Source: Oscillospiraceae bacterium (GTDB lineage Bacteria > Bacillota > Clostridia > Oscillospirales > Oscillospiraceae). From it: DNA of 64,000 bases. A program made the position numbers and the translations under genes. The stretch spans positions 1 through 64,000 of the forward strand of contig SVLO01000009.1 in the NCBI GenBank assembly GCA_015067885.1, given 5' to 3'. Below the pieces are notes generated by a model, which was not told the origin of the DNA, did no database searches, and saw nothing but the letters and a program-made list of their open reading frames with translations. Positions 27,057 to 36,778 of this stretch are shown here, piece by piece (the first letter of the stretch is position 1; each line of letters opens with the position of its first letter).

Positions 27057-29408
27057 ATGGGCAAAAACAACAGAAGGACCGGGGGCCGGACATTGGCGCA
27101 GTTGCCCCTTGTGTCGGGCGTGATGCCGTATTTGATGGCGATCGTGTTTTTCTACGCGGTGTGTCTGTGTTCCACCACCACGGTGAAGGTCACGGCGCTG
27201 GTGCTGCTGGCGGCGGCGCTGCTGGTGGGCGGTATTCGGGCCAAGGCGCTGTGGCAGCAGGTTCGCTGGCCGCTGATGGCGCTGCTGGCGGTGGTCGCCA
27301 TGGATTTCGTGTCCACGCTCTACGCGGTTTCGGGCAAGTTCGCCCTGACTGAATTTGTAAAGGTCGCGGCCGCCTTCTCGTTGACGCTGCTCCTGCTGGC
27401 CCTGACACCCAAGAAGGAAGAAACTCTCGGCGCGAGCGTGGCAGCCGTGCTGGCCCGGGCGACGGCCCTGATGGGACTGGTGAGCATCGATTTGCTGTCC
27501 ACCCGCTGGATCAGTGGCGCCGTGCTGAGCGTTCTGCGGCGGTTCAGCTTTGACTTTATCATGCTCAGCGGTGTGGAAGAGGGGGTTCGTATGATCTCTC
27601 TGTTCCGCAACCCCAACGTCTTTGCCGGTGTGGCCGGTATCGGCGTGCTGCTGTCCCTTGGGCTGGTCCACTCCTGCCAACCGGGGAAGAGGCGTATGGA
27701 GCATTTGGTATTTCTGTTCATCAATGCCCTGTCCTTCGTGCTGGCCTTCAGCATGGGTGCCACGGCCACCATTGCCGTGGCTTTCGTGGTGTATCTGCTG
27801 CTGGAACAGTCCACCCGGCGGGCAGGACTGCTTGTGTTGATGCTGGAAACGCTGCTTGTTACGATTGCGGCGGTCATTCCGATCTCGGTTACGGCCTTCG
27901 ATGCCTGGAACGGAGTCCAGCCGATCCCCTTACTGTGCGTAGTCTTTGGAAGCGTGGTGCTGTGTCTGCTGGACCGCTACGTGGTCGGCCGTTTGGAGGA
28001 GCGATTGGCCGGGCGCGGCAAGGCCGCGCTGGCGGCTGTGGCGGGACTGGTGGCGGCGGTGCTGGTGTTTGCCGTGGTCGCCTATAATCTGACCGGAGCC
28101 ACGGAGCTTGGGGCGGGGGAAAGCCTGCGCCGCAGCATCTATCCTCAGCCGGGACAGTACACCCTCAGTGCGCAGACCTCTGCCCCGGTCAAGGTGGTCA
28201 TCGAAAGCCAAAATCGGGAGCAGACCATGATGCACACCAGGACGGAGCTGTACCGGGGAGATTTGGCCCGGGCGGAGTTTACCGTCCCGGAGGACTGCCT
28301 TGTGGTTTACGTTACCCTCAGCGCCGGGGAGGATGTCCGGCTGGAACAGGTGCTGTGGTCCGGAGCCGATGACGGCGGAGCGGTCCCCCTGGGATACAAG
28401 CTGCTGCCCGGCTTTGTGGCAAACCGTATCCAGGGCTTGTTTGCCAACCAAAACGCCATTCAGCGCACCGTGTTTTTTGAGGATGGCATCAAACTCTTTC
28501 AGCGCAGCCCGGTGGTTGGCCGGGGAATGGGCAGCTATGAAAACGGCGTACCCAGCGTGCAGCAGTTTTTCTATGAAACCAAGTACGCCCACAACCATTA
28601 CATTCAGGTGCTGGCGGAAACCGGAGCCATCGGACTGCTGCTCTTCGTGGGTCTGCTGGCGGTCTGCGCCGTGGTGATCCTGCGCTGCCGGCGGCAGCGG
28701 CCGGATACGGCGCTGACCGCGTGCCTGGGCGGGGCGCTGGCCTTTATGGCCGGCCACGCCGGAGTAGAGGTGGTATTTTCCTACTACGCCTACCTGCCCT
28801 TTGCCTTCGGTGTGTTCGCGCTGATCAATCTGTGCTGCGCCCGGCCCGTGGGACGAAAGGCGGTGCGCGGGGGCGTTTTGGCGGTCGCCGCGGCGGTCTT
28901 GGGCGTGTTTCTTGTTCTGCTGGCCAACAACGTGAGTGTAAAGCGGATAACGGAGAAGAGCCGGGTCACCTTTGAGGAGCTGGCGCAAGCGGCGGCAAAG
29001 GACCGGTACGAATGGGCGGACTATATGCTCACCTACGTGTCCGCCGCCCATAACGCGCCGGACAGCCCTGAAGTGCAGGCCCAGGCGGCGGAGTACGCCG
29101 CCCGGCTGGAGCGGGTGGACTCCAACACCATTCCCCTGTACCTGGCTGAATATTACTTTGACAGCGGGAACGTGGAGCGGGCAATGGCTATGCTGGAAAA
29201 ATACGTGACGTACGTTTCCTCCGACCCGAAGGTGTGGCAAAAAGCGGTGGACGTGATGGAGGCAAACGAGGTTGATGCCCAGCCCTTCCGTGACGGCGTG
29301 GCGCGCATTGTCGATCTTTTGCGGCAGTGGAATGAGGAGAATATGGGCCAAATTACCCTTACCCCATCCAATCAGGCGTTTCTGCAGAGAATGGGCGTAC
29401 AACAGTAA
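27057..29408 (+). CDS. O-antigen ligase/polymerase-like (Wzy_C) membrane protein with C-terminal repeat region
   Basis: Many TM helices, KLFQRSPVVGRGMGSYENGVP...KYAHNHYIQVLAETGAIGLLLFVGLL motif; GAAGGAGG RBS. Confidence 0.88.
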   Translation: MGKNNRRTGGRTLAQLPLVSGVMPYLMAIVFFYAVCLCSTTTVKVTALVLLAAALLVGGIRAKALWQQVRWPLMALLAVVAMDFVSTLYAVSGKFALTEFVKVAAAFSLTLLLLALTPKKEETLGASVAAVLARATALMGLVSIDLLSTRWISGAVLSVLRRFSFDFIMLSGVEEGVRMISLFRNPNVFAGVAGIGVLLSLGLVHSCQPGKRRMEHLVFLFINALSFVLAFSMGATATIAVAFVVYLLLEQSTRRAGLLVLMLETLLVTIAAVIPISVTAFDAWNGVQPIPLLCVVFGSVVLCLLDRYVVGRLEERLAGRGKAALAAVAGLVAAVLVFAVVAYNLTGATELGAGESLRRSIYPQPGQYTLSAQTSAPVKVVIESQNREQTMMHTRTELYRGDLARAEFTVPEDCLVVYVTLSAGEDVRLEQVLWSGADDGGAVPLGYKLLPGFVANRIQGLFANQNAIQRTVFFEDGIKLFQRSPVVGRGMGSYENGVPSVQQFFYETKYAHNHYIQVLAETGAIGLLLFVGLLAVCAVVILRCRRQRPDTALTACLGGALAFMAGHAGVEVVFSYYAYLPFAFGVFALINLCCARPVGRKAVRGGVLAVAAAVLGVFLVLLANNVSVKRITEKSRVTFEELAQAAAKDRYEWADYMLTYVSAAHNAPDSPEVQAQAAEYAARLERVDSNTIPLYLAEYYFDSGNVERAMAMLEKYVTYVSSDPKVWQKAVDVMEANEVDAQPFRDGVARIVDLLRQWNEENMGQITLTPSNQAFLQRMGVQQ

Positions 29409-29426
29409 TGGTTTGAGGTGAATGGT

Positions 29427-30818
29427 ATGATCAAAGAAAATCAGAAACTGATCAACCAACTGAACGTACTCAGTGATGGGGTCATCATTCTGCTGATGAT
29501 GCCGCTGGCCTGGTGGATCCGATTTTTCCTCATGCCCGGCGGGCGATTTTCGGTACCCTTTTCCGGCTATATGCTGTTGGCGCTGGGGATGGTGGTCCTG
29601 TGCCTGTTCACCTATGCGGGGGCCGGTATGTACCAGTCCTTTCGCCGGGTATCCATTTTGAAGGAGCTGACCCGGCTGTGGCTGGCCAGCCTGCTGGACA
29701 TGGCGCTGGGATTGAGTATGCTGTTCGTTCTGCGCGGCATTGATTTTTCCCGTTGGACCATGGCGCTGTTCTTTCTGTTGAGCGTCGGATGCCTGAGCGC
29801 AAAGCGGGTGCTTGGGCGCAGGGTCATGCGACAACTGCGCGCCAAGGGCTACAATCAAAAACACGTTGTTGTTTTGGGCAACGGTCCCACGGCGGACCGA
29901 TACCTGCAGGTCATTGGGAGCCAACGCCACCTGGGCTACCACGCGGCCGGATACGTTGCCGGCTGTCCGGCAGAGGGCATGGAAGGGCTGCGCTACTTCG
30001 GCACCTATGACCGGTTGGAAACGATTTTGGATGAGCAGCGCCCGGACGAGGTGGTCTGCGCCCTGGAGCCGGAGGATTATAAGCACACGCCGGCCCTGAT
30101 CGCCGCCTGCGAGAAGACCGGGACCAAGCTGGCCATTATCCCCTTCTACTCCGCGTACATGACCGCGAACCCGCAGTTTGACGACATTGGCGGCGTCCCC
30201 CTGCTGAATATCCGAAGGCTTCCGCTGGACAACTGGGGCAACGCCTTTGTCAAGCGGGCGGCGGATCTGGTGATTTCGGGGGTTCTGCTGCTGCTGACCA
30301 GCCCCGTCATGCTCCTTTGCGCCGTGGGCGTGAAGCTGTCCTCTCCGGGACCCGTCATCTTCCGGCAGGAGCGGGTAGGCCGGGGCAAAAAGACGTTTTA
30401 TATGTACAAATTCCGCTCCATGCGGGTCAACGATACCCAGGACACCGGCTGGAGCCGGGCGCAGGACTGTCGCAAGACGGGCTTTGGCGCGTTTATCCGC
30501 AAATTCTCTTTGGATGAATTGCCCCAGCTGGTCAACGTGTTCCGGGGGGATATGAGCCTGGTGGGACCCCGGCCCGAGGTACCCTATTACGTGGAGCAGT
30601 TCAAAGAGGAGGTCCCCCTCTACATGGTCAAGCATCAGGTGCGCCCCGGCATTACCGGCTGGGCCCAGGTCAACGGTCTGCGGGGGGATACCTCCATCAA
30701 AGCGCGCATTGAGCATGACCTGTACTACATCGAAAACTGGAACGTACTTCTGGACGTGAAGATTTTGTTTATGACCATCTTTGGAGGGAAATTTATCAAC
30801 GACGAAGCGCTGAAATAA
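29427..30818 (+). CDS. undecaprenyl-phosphate sugar phosphotransferase (WcaJ/EPS-type polyprenyl glycosylphosphotransferase)
   Basis: C-terminal KRAADLVISGVLLLLTSPVMLLCAVGVKLSSPGPVIFRQERVGRGKKTFYMYKFRSM...GFGAFIRKFSLDELPQLVNVFRGDMSLVGPRPE. Confidence 0.96.
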   Translation: MIKENQKLINQLNVLSDGVIILLMMPLAWWIRFFLMPGGRFSVPFSGYMLLALGMVVLCLFTYAGAGMYQSFRRVSILKELTRLWLASLLDMALGLSMLFVLRGIDFSRWTMALFFLLSVGCLSAKRVLGRRVMRQLRAKGYNQKHVVVLGNGPTADRYLQVIGSQRHLGYHAAGYVAGCPAEGMEGLRYFGTYDRLETILDEQRPDEVVCALEPEDYKHTPALIAACEKTGTKLAIIPFYSAYMTANPQFDDIGGVPLLNIRRLPLDNWGNAFVKRAADLVISGVLLLLTSPVMLLCAVGVKLSSPGPVIFRQERVGRGKKTFYMYKFRSMRVNDTQDTGWSRAQDCRKTGFGAFIRKFSLDELPQLVNVFRGDMSLVGPRPEVPYYVEQFKEEVPLYMVKHQVRPGITGWAQVNGLRGDTSIKARIEHDLYYIENWNVLLDVKILFMTIFGGKFINDEALK

Positions 30819-30847
30819 CGGCCCGGCGTTGAGGAAAGGAGCCGCCC

Positions 30848-31978
30848 ATGGGACACAAGGTGCTGTTTACCGCATCTACATACTCGCATATCCGCAACTT
30901 CCATCTGCCCTATTTGAAGCTGTTCGGGGATGCGGGGTGGCGGGTCCGCGTGGCCTGCGGCGGCGGGGAGATGGACCTCCCCGGTGCGGACGCCGTTCTC
31001 CATGTACCCTTTCGCAAGACCATGACGGCTCTGGGCAACCTCCGGGCGGCGGCGAGGCTGCGCCGGGACATCCGGGCGGAGGGCTATGACCTTGTCATCA
31101 CCCACACCTCCCTGGCGGCCTTTTTCACCCGGCTGGCCCTGCTGGGGCTGAAAGGGCGGCCCACGGTCATCAATATGGTCCACGGTTATCTGTTTGATAA
31201 CCGCACCGGCGGGTTGAAACGGCGGATTTTGCTGACTGCCGAACGGTTGACGGCGCCGGTGACCGACCTGGTTTTGACCATGAACCGGGAGGACTATGAG
31301 ATCGCCTGCAAATACAAATTGGGCCGCCGGGTGGAGAATGTCCCCGGTGTGGGGGTGGACTTTGCCAAACTGGACGGGGACCGAAGGCAGGCGGCTGCCG
31401 CCCTGCGGCGGGAGCTGGGCATCGCCCCGGAGGCCTTCGTGCTGTTCTACGCCGCGGAGCTGTCCGGCCGCAAGAGCCAGCCGGTGCTGATCCGGGCCAT
31501 GGAGCGCCTGCCCCGGCGGGCGGTGCTGGTGCTGGCCGGAGCGGGGGCGGAGGAGCGGCGTTGCCGCCGGCTCGCCCGGGAGCTGGGCGTGGAGGACCGG
31601 GTGATCTTCCCGGGCCATGTGAGCGACGTTCCCCTGTGGTACGCAATGGCGGACGCGGTGGCACCCTCCAGCCGCAGCGAGGGGTTGCCCTTCAACGTTA
31701 TGGAGGCCATGTACCGCGGCCTGCCTGTGGTGGCAAGCGCGGTAAAGGGTCACACCGACCTGATCGACCACGGCGAAACCGGCCTGCTGTACCCCTACGG
31801 CGACCATGTGGCCTGCGCCGAAGCCGTAGCGCGGCTGATGGAGGATCCGGTGCTGGCCCACGCTTTGGGTGAAAACGCCCGGGAGCAGGTGGTGCGGTAT
31901 GATTTGGGTCCTGTGGGCGAACTGGTATTTGACCGATATCTGTCCTGCGTGGAGCAGGCGGAGCCGGTAACGCGATAA
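30848..31978 (+). CDS. glycosyltransferase family 4 protein
   Basis: ERVIFPGHVSDVPLWYAMADAVAPSSRSEGLPFNVMEAMYRGLPVVAS-type GT4 motif. Confidence 0.93.
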   Translation: MGHKVLFTASTYSHIRNFHLPYLKLFGDAGWRVRVACGGGEMDLPGADAVLHVPFRKTMTALGNLRAAARLRRDIRAEGYDLVITHTSLAAFFTRLALLGLKGRPTVINMVHGYLFDNRTGGLKRRILLTAERLTAPVTDLVLTMNREDYEIACKYKLGRRVENVPGVGVDFAKLDGDRRQAAAALRRELGIAPEAFVLFYAAELSGRKSQPVLIRAMERLPRRAVLVLAGAGAEERRCRRLARELGVEDRVIFPGHVSDVPLWYAMADAVAPSSRSEGLPFNVMEAMYRGLPVVASAVKGHTDLIDHGETGLLYPYGDHVACAEAVARLMEDPVLAHALGENAREQVVRYDLGPVGELVFDRYLSCVEQAEPVTR

Positions 31979-31983
31979 AATAA

Positions 31984-32022
31984 AAAACCGTGTATCCGCC
32001 AAACGGCGGATACACGGTTTTT
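31984..32022. terminator. bidirectional terminator
   Basis: AAAACCGTGTATCCGCCAAACGGCGGATACACGGTTTTTGTT. Confidence 0.88.
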
Positions 32023-32027
32023 GTTTG

Positions 32028-32768
32028 TCACTTTTTGTCCAAAAAGGCCTGATAGCGGTCGCAGATGCCCTGCACGTCGTCACCGAACTCCACCTGCTGA
32101 CCCTTGTGCAGCCACAGAATTTTGTTGCACATTTGGCGCACCTGGGCGATGGAGTGGGAAACCAGGATGGTGGTGGCACCGCCGGTGATGATCTCGCGCA
32201 TTTTGGCCTCGCTCTTTTTGCGGAAGGCGCCGTCGCCTACGGACAGCACCTCGTCCAAGATCAGAATGTCCGGCCGGACCAGGGAGGCGATGGAGAAGGC
32301 CAGCCGGGACTTCATACCGGAGGACAACTGCTTGAAGGGGCGGTCCTCAAAATCCTTCAGCTCGGCAAAGTCGATGATCTGGTCGTACATTTCCTTCATG
32401 AATTTGCGGGTGTAGCCCAGCATGGCGCCCCGGAGATAGGTGTTCTCCCGGACGGTCAGGTCGCCGTCAAAGCCGCTGCCCAGCTCCAGCAGGGCGGCGA
32501 TGGTACCCTCCCGCTTGACCCAGCCGGTGGTAGGTTCCATAATGCCGGAAACGGCCTTGAGCAGGGTGGACTTGCCCGCGCCGTTGCTGCCGATGATGCC
32601 CAGCATATCGCCCTTTTCCAGGGAGAAGGTGATATCCTTGTCCGCCCAAAACTCCGTGACCCGATATTTGCCCCTCAGCTTGCGCAGCACGTACTCTTTC
32701 AGGCCGATGTCCTTGAAGTCCCCCGTCATGTAACGGATGGAAACGCCGTTTACTTCCAATATGCTCAT
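32028..32768 (-). CDS. polysaccharide ABC exporter ATP-binding protein (Wzt/TagH-like)
   Basis: MLGIIGSNGAGKSTLLKAVSGIMEPTTGWVKREGTIAALLELGSGFDGDLTVREN...LSSGMKSRLAFSIASLVRPDILILDEVLSVGD. Confidence 0.95.
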   Translation of the reverse strand: MSILEVNGVSIRYMTGDFKDIGLKEYVLRKLRGKYRVTEFWADKDITFSLEKGDMLGIIGSNGAGKSTLLKAVSGIMEPTTGWVKREGTIAALLELGSGFDGDLTVRENTYLRGAMLGYTRKFMKEMYDQIIDFAELKDFEDRPFKQLSSGMKSRLAFSIASLVRPDILILDEVLSVGDGAFRKKSEAKMREIITGGATTILVSHSIAQVRQMCNKILWLHKGQQVEFGDDVQGICDRYQAFLDKK

Positions 32769-32779
32769 AGCGCCCTCCG

Positions 32780-33547
32780 TCACACGTAATACAGGAATTT
32801 GGTGTTGTACTTCTTATACATCCGGCAGCCGACACCCAGCACGATGATCACATACGCCGCCATGAGCAGGTGGAACCAAAGGGAGGGGACGGTGGCCTCG
32901 ATAACGATCTTGCGGAAGTAGCGGATAAAGAGGTACACCGGATTGAGCAGGAACAGGTTTTGCACCGTGGGGCTGTATCCGTCGATGCTGTAGAAGATGG
33001 CGGACATATACATCAAAAGCTGCACGAAGACCGACCAAAGGTACTGCACGTCCCGGAAGAAGACGTACAGGGCGGACAGGACCAGGCCCACGCCCAGATT
33101 GAACAGCACCAGGCAGGCCGTGGGGTACAGCAGACAGACGAACTTCCAGGTGAAGGTGATGTTGTCCAGCAGACAGAACAGGAAGAACACGCACAGGGTC
33201 AGGCCGAAGTTGATCAGGGTCTGTACGTTCTTGGACAGCAGGAACATATACTTGGGGACGTTCACCTTGGTGAAGATGCCGGCGTTGCTCATCAGGGAGG
33301 TCATACCCTGACTTGTGGCCTCGTTGAAGTAGGAAAATACGAGGTTGCCGCAGAACAGATAGGTGGTGTAATGCTCCACAGAGCGGCCGAAAAACTGCGT
33401 GAAGACCAGCCGCATGACCAGCAGGGTCAGCAGCGGGGACAGCACGCTCCAGGCCATGCCCAAAACGGTGCGCTTGTATTTCTTTTTGAAGTCGCGCTTG
33501 ACCAGTTCCTCGAAGAGGAATTGGTGCTGAAACAGCGTTGTCTTCAT
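32780..33547 (-). CDS. polysaccharide ABC exporter permease (Wzm/TagG-like)
   Basis: VKRDFKKKYKRTVLGMAWSVLSPLLTLLVMRLVFTQFFGRS...; six hydrophobic segments. Confidence 0.95.
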   Translation of the reverse strand: MKTTLFQHQFLFEELVKRDFKKKYKRTVLGMAWSVLSPLLTLLVMRLVFTQFFGRSVEHYTTYLFCGNLVFSYFNEATSQGMTSLMSNAGIFTKVNVPKYMFLLSKNVQTLINFGLTLCVFFLFCLLDNITFTWKFVCLLYPTACLVLFNLGVGLVLSALYVFFRDVQYLWSVFVQLLMYMSAIFYSIDGYSPTVQNLFLLNPVYLFIRYFRKIVIEATVPSLWFHLLMAAYVIIVLGVGCRMYKKYNTKFLYYV

Positions 33548-33551
33548 ACTC

Positions 33552-34676
33552 TCAGTTCTTTCGTCGTAATTTATAGCGCAGCCAAGCCAGAAAATACTTT
33601 GCGATATATCGCAAACCCACTTGTCCGCTGGCAAACTGCCGCAAAACAACGTCTTTGTAGTGCGGCTTGGGAGCGTTCGCTTTTTGGGCTAGGGTCAGGG
33701 CGTGCGCCAAAGAGGCTTCCAGCAAGGCCTTCATCGTCTGCATTTGCCAGGTGCGGATGGCCTGTTCGTCCCGGGCGGGGAGCGGCTGTACCGGGCAATT
33801 CAAAAAGGCACGAATCTCCCGAATCATGCGCTCCCGGAAAGGGATGTGCTTTTCTGCGTTTTGGGGCGGGTTTGCAAAGGAGAACGGAAACTGTCCGGCG
33901 GCAATCTGCCGGGGAGTGGCGGTTTCCATCCAGTCCACGTAGGGCTGGAAGCGCTTGTCGTCCATATCGGGTCGTACCAGAAGGACGGGGACGCCCATGG
34001 CCAGGCAGGGCAGGGCACAGTGCAGGCGGCAGGTTACGACGCAGCGGGCGTTCTGATAGAGGGCCAAAAGTTCCTTTACCTTCGATTCCCGCACGCTCCA
34101 GGGCGTTCCCTCCTCGTATTTGGGGATGGAGTGGGTGATTTTTTTCACCTGCATACCCTCGGACCTGGCTTGCTTTGTAATCAGGGCCTCGGCCTCCTGC
34201 TCAATATCTACGATACAGATGTAGTTACCCGGTTTTTCGGGGATGTTTCGGGGCAAGGTCAGGGTTAGGCAGCCGGAAAAGAAGGCGGGAATCCCGCGCT
34301 CCTCCAGCAGCCTTTGTGTGTCCAGATCCCGGCAGCCGATGGGACCCCACTGGTTCAGATAGGTTTGCCCTTCTCCCTCCAAAAATGTGCTTTTCATATA
34401 CTTGTCATAGTAAAAATAAGACTCTTCGGAGTAGTTGAAGGCGAAAAATGTGGGGATGATGTCTTTGCTGGGGGGCCAATTCCATTTTTGGTGCATATAC
34501 CAGCCGTTCATAATGGCCTTGACCGGCTCGCCGTGGTCGGACGAGAAGGTGTCCGTATTTTCCCGATCGATGATATAGTCGATTTGGGGCAACAGGCAGG
34601 CTGCGGCGTAGCTTTGAATGTCGTCGCCGATGTTTGTGGTATCTTTGTATATAACGAGTCCGTACTTGTTATCCAT
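33552..34676 (-). CDS. polysaccharide pyruvyl transferase family protein
   Basis: NIGDDIQSYAAACLLPQ...ARCVVTCRLHCALPCLAMGVPVLLV; C-terminal tail RQFASGQVGLRYIAKYFLAWLRYKLRRKN. Confidence 0.87.
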   Translation of the reverse strand: MDNKYGLVIYKDTTNIGDDIQSYAAACLLPQIDYIIDRENTDTFSSDHGEPVKAIMNGWYMHQKWNWPPSKDIIPTFFAFNYSEESYFYYDKYMKSTFLEGEGQTYLNQWGPIGCRDLDTQRLLEERGIPAFFSGCLTLTLPRNIPEKPGNYICIVDIEQEAEALITKQARSEGMQVKKITHSIPKYEEGTPWSVRESKVKELLALYQNARCVVTCRLHCALPCLAMGVPVLLVRPDMDDKRFQPYVDWMETATPRQIAAGQFPFSFANPPQNAEKHIPFRERMIREIRAFLNCPVQPLPARDEQAIRTWQMQTMKALLEASLAHALTLAQKANAPKPHYKDVVLRQFASGQVGLRYIAKYFLAWLRYKLRRKN

Positions 34677-34680
34677 AGCA

Positions 34681-35688
34681 TTAAGACCTCTTTATTCTGA
34701 GCTTATAAGCGAACCACGCCTTGATATAACGCAGAATATATCGAAACCCGAGCTTTCCGGTCCGGTACATATCCAGCACCGCGGTTTCGGGGCCGGAGGG
34801 AACGGCTCTGGCGGCGGGGGTGGCACTGACAGCCGGAACCTCTGCGTTGAGACGAATCAAGTCGGCGGTCAACTGCTCGCAGTAGGGCGTGGAGCGGATA
34901 TATTCCATGAAGTATATATACGAGGGGATGAAAAGCTGGGCCCACGGTTTTCCCTGGTCCAGATAATGGAGAATGTGGAACTGGCCGGGCTGAGCCGCGC
35001 CGGATTGAAGGTCGCGCTCAAAATAGCGGTAATAGGTGTTCCAGCCGGAATCCAAATATTCAATTCGCCCCTTACACACAAAGTTGAGCACGTCCTGATC
35101 CATCCACAGAAAGTCCCGTCTGACGGCCAGCGTATCCATACATTTTTTGCGGATCTCTTCCTGCCGGAACAGCTTCGCGTTGATTAGCAGGACTCCGGCG
35201 TTGATGTATTGTTCCGGCTCCATACCAAGGGTTTTTCGCAAATAGGCCCGCTTGCTTTTGTTTTCCTCCGGAGTGTTTCGGAACACAACAACGCCGCCCA
35301 AAATGTTGTTTCCCATATCAAGTTCAAGCAGACGGGCAAGGTCCGTATTTACGATGATGTCGCAATCCAAATAGACTATGGTGTCGTACTGGGGCAGGAC
35401 TTCGCCGATATACAGCCGCAGATAAGTGGTGATGGAAATGCGCCCGCGGGCGTAGAGGACGTCTTTGTCCATAAGCGCGGTGACGGAAATGCATTGAATG
35501 GAAACGTTCGCCTTGGCCTGGGAACAGAGCTTTGCAATGTTTTTCTCGCTCAAACTATCGTAGAACACGTAAATGTCATAGAAATTGTCCGGAGAGCTTT
35601 GCGCAATGATGGACGCAATTGCCACGCTGCAATAGGGAGCGAACTTATCGTCTGTGGCCAGCACAGCGGGTATCGTTTTTTGATACAT
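34681..35688 (-). CDS. glycosyltransferase family 8 protein
   Basis: IPAVLATDDKFAPYCSVAIASII...YDTIVYLDCDIIVNTDLARL...INAGVLLINAKLFR; C-terminal tail MYRTGKLGFRYILRYIKAWFAYKLRIKRS. Confidence 0.93.
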   Translation of the reverse strand: MYQKTIPAVLATDDKFAPYCSVAIASIIAQSSPDNFYDIYVFYDSLSEKNIAKLCSQAKANVSIQCISVTALMDKDVLYARGRISITTYLRLYIGEVLPQYDTIVYLDCDIIVNTDLARLLELDMGNNILGGVVVFRNTPEENKSKRAYLRKTLGMEPEQYINAGVLLINAKLFRQEEIRKKCMDTLAVRRDFLWMDQDVLNFVCKGRIEYLDSGWNTYYRYFERDLQSGAAQPGQFHILHYLDQGKPWAQLFIPSYIYFMEYIRSTPYCEQLTADLIRLNAEVPAVSATPAARAVPSGPETAVLDMYRTGKLGFRYILRYIKAWFAYKLRIKRS

Positions 35689-35689
35689 A

Positions 35690-36745
35690 TTATGGTCTCC
35701 TCTTGAGTTTGTATGTCAGCCACGCCCGGCTGCAGTTCAGCAGGCAGCGCAGTCCGTGCCTGCCGGCGGCAAATTGCCGCACAACATCGGTGTTGGCGAC
35801 AGGGGTTGAGCCGGATCGGCGCATCAGCGCGTCTGCGATGCGCTGGCCGCCCCAATGCTTGACTAGGCAATTCATTCCGGCGTCTTTTTCCTCTGCTTTC
35901 AGACCGAAAAACACGTCGATACAGTATTGAATCAGTCGATTTTCAATGGCGCGAAATTCCTGAATATACTCCTGAAAGATACCGTTGCGCTCCAAAAATT
36001 CTTGGATGGTTTGGATGACGCCTTCTTGGTCGCAGTACCGGTCAAAGCGTGCCAAACTTGTGCTGGGAGAACCGCTTACGCCCACGCCGTAGTTGTAGTG
36101 GTACAGCTTGTCCTCGATACCGACGAAGAGGGTTGCGTTGCAAGCCAAAATGAAAAAAGCGCAGGCATCCTCGGCCATAGTGCAATACTGATCCGGGATC
36201 TCCGAATAGCTCTGTTTGCACAGTGCGGCCCTGTAAAACTTGTTCCAGATATTGTGGGTGCAGGTACGCGGGATAAAACAGCTTCTGGCAATCTCGCGGC
36301 CGGTCAGCCGGTCGGCGTGCATGCTGTACCGCCGCTCCAACTGCGTGCGGATGCTGCCGACATCGCCGTCCACGATGACACCGAAGGCAATGATATCCGC
36401 ACCGGTCTGTTCCATGTTTCGGTACAGGACTTCGCAGGCGTTGGGTTCAATGTGGTCGTCGGAGTCCACGAACAGGATGGCCTCGCCGGTGGCCTGCATA
36501 ACGCCGTCCTTTCGGGCTTGCAGCAAACCCTTGTTTTTTTCGTGTTTGAGTATACGGATGCGGCTGTCCTTCCGGCAATACTCGTCCAAAATCGTTAAAC
36601 TGCCGTCGGTAGAGCCGTCATCCACGCAGATGATTTCGATTTCGGGCAGCGTTTGGGCCAAAATACTGTCCAGGCAATGGGCCAAATACGGCTCTACGTT
36701 GTATACCGGGATGACCACGGATACTTTTGGGGGTGTTGTGTTCAT
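35690..36745 (-). CDS. glycosyltransferase family 2 protein
   Basis: VSVVIPVYNVEPYLAHCLDSILAQTLPEIEIICVDDGSTDGS; C-terminal tail RQFAAGRHGLRCLLNCSRAWLTYKLKRRP. Confidence 0.95.
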   Translation of the reverse strand: MNTTPPKVSVVIPVYNVEPYLAHCLDSILAQTLPEIEIICVDDGSTDGSLTILDEYCRKDSRIRILKHEKNKGLLQARKDGVMQATGEAILFVDSDDHIEPNACEVLYRNMEQTGADIIAFGVIVDGDVGSIRTQLERRYSMHADRLTGREIARSCFIPRTCTHNIWNKFYRAALCKQSYSEIPDQYCTMAEDACAFFILACNATLFVGIEDKLYHYNYGVGVSGSPSTSLARFDRYCDQEGVIQTIQEFLERNGIFQEYIQEFRAIENRLIQYCIDVFFGLKAEEKDAGMNCLVKHWGGQRIADALMRRSGSTPVANTDVVRQFAAGRHGLRCLLNCSRAWLTYKLKRRP

Positions 36746-36778
36746 AATTCTACCTCATCTCAAGGGGGCGTGCGCTGA

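Noticed and set aside
27930-30716. 928-aa minus-strand ORF
   Set aside because: Antisense to the Wzy-like and WcaJ-like genes, no recognisable domain.
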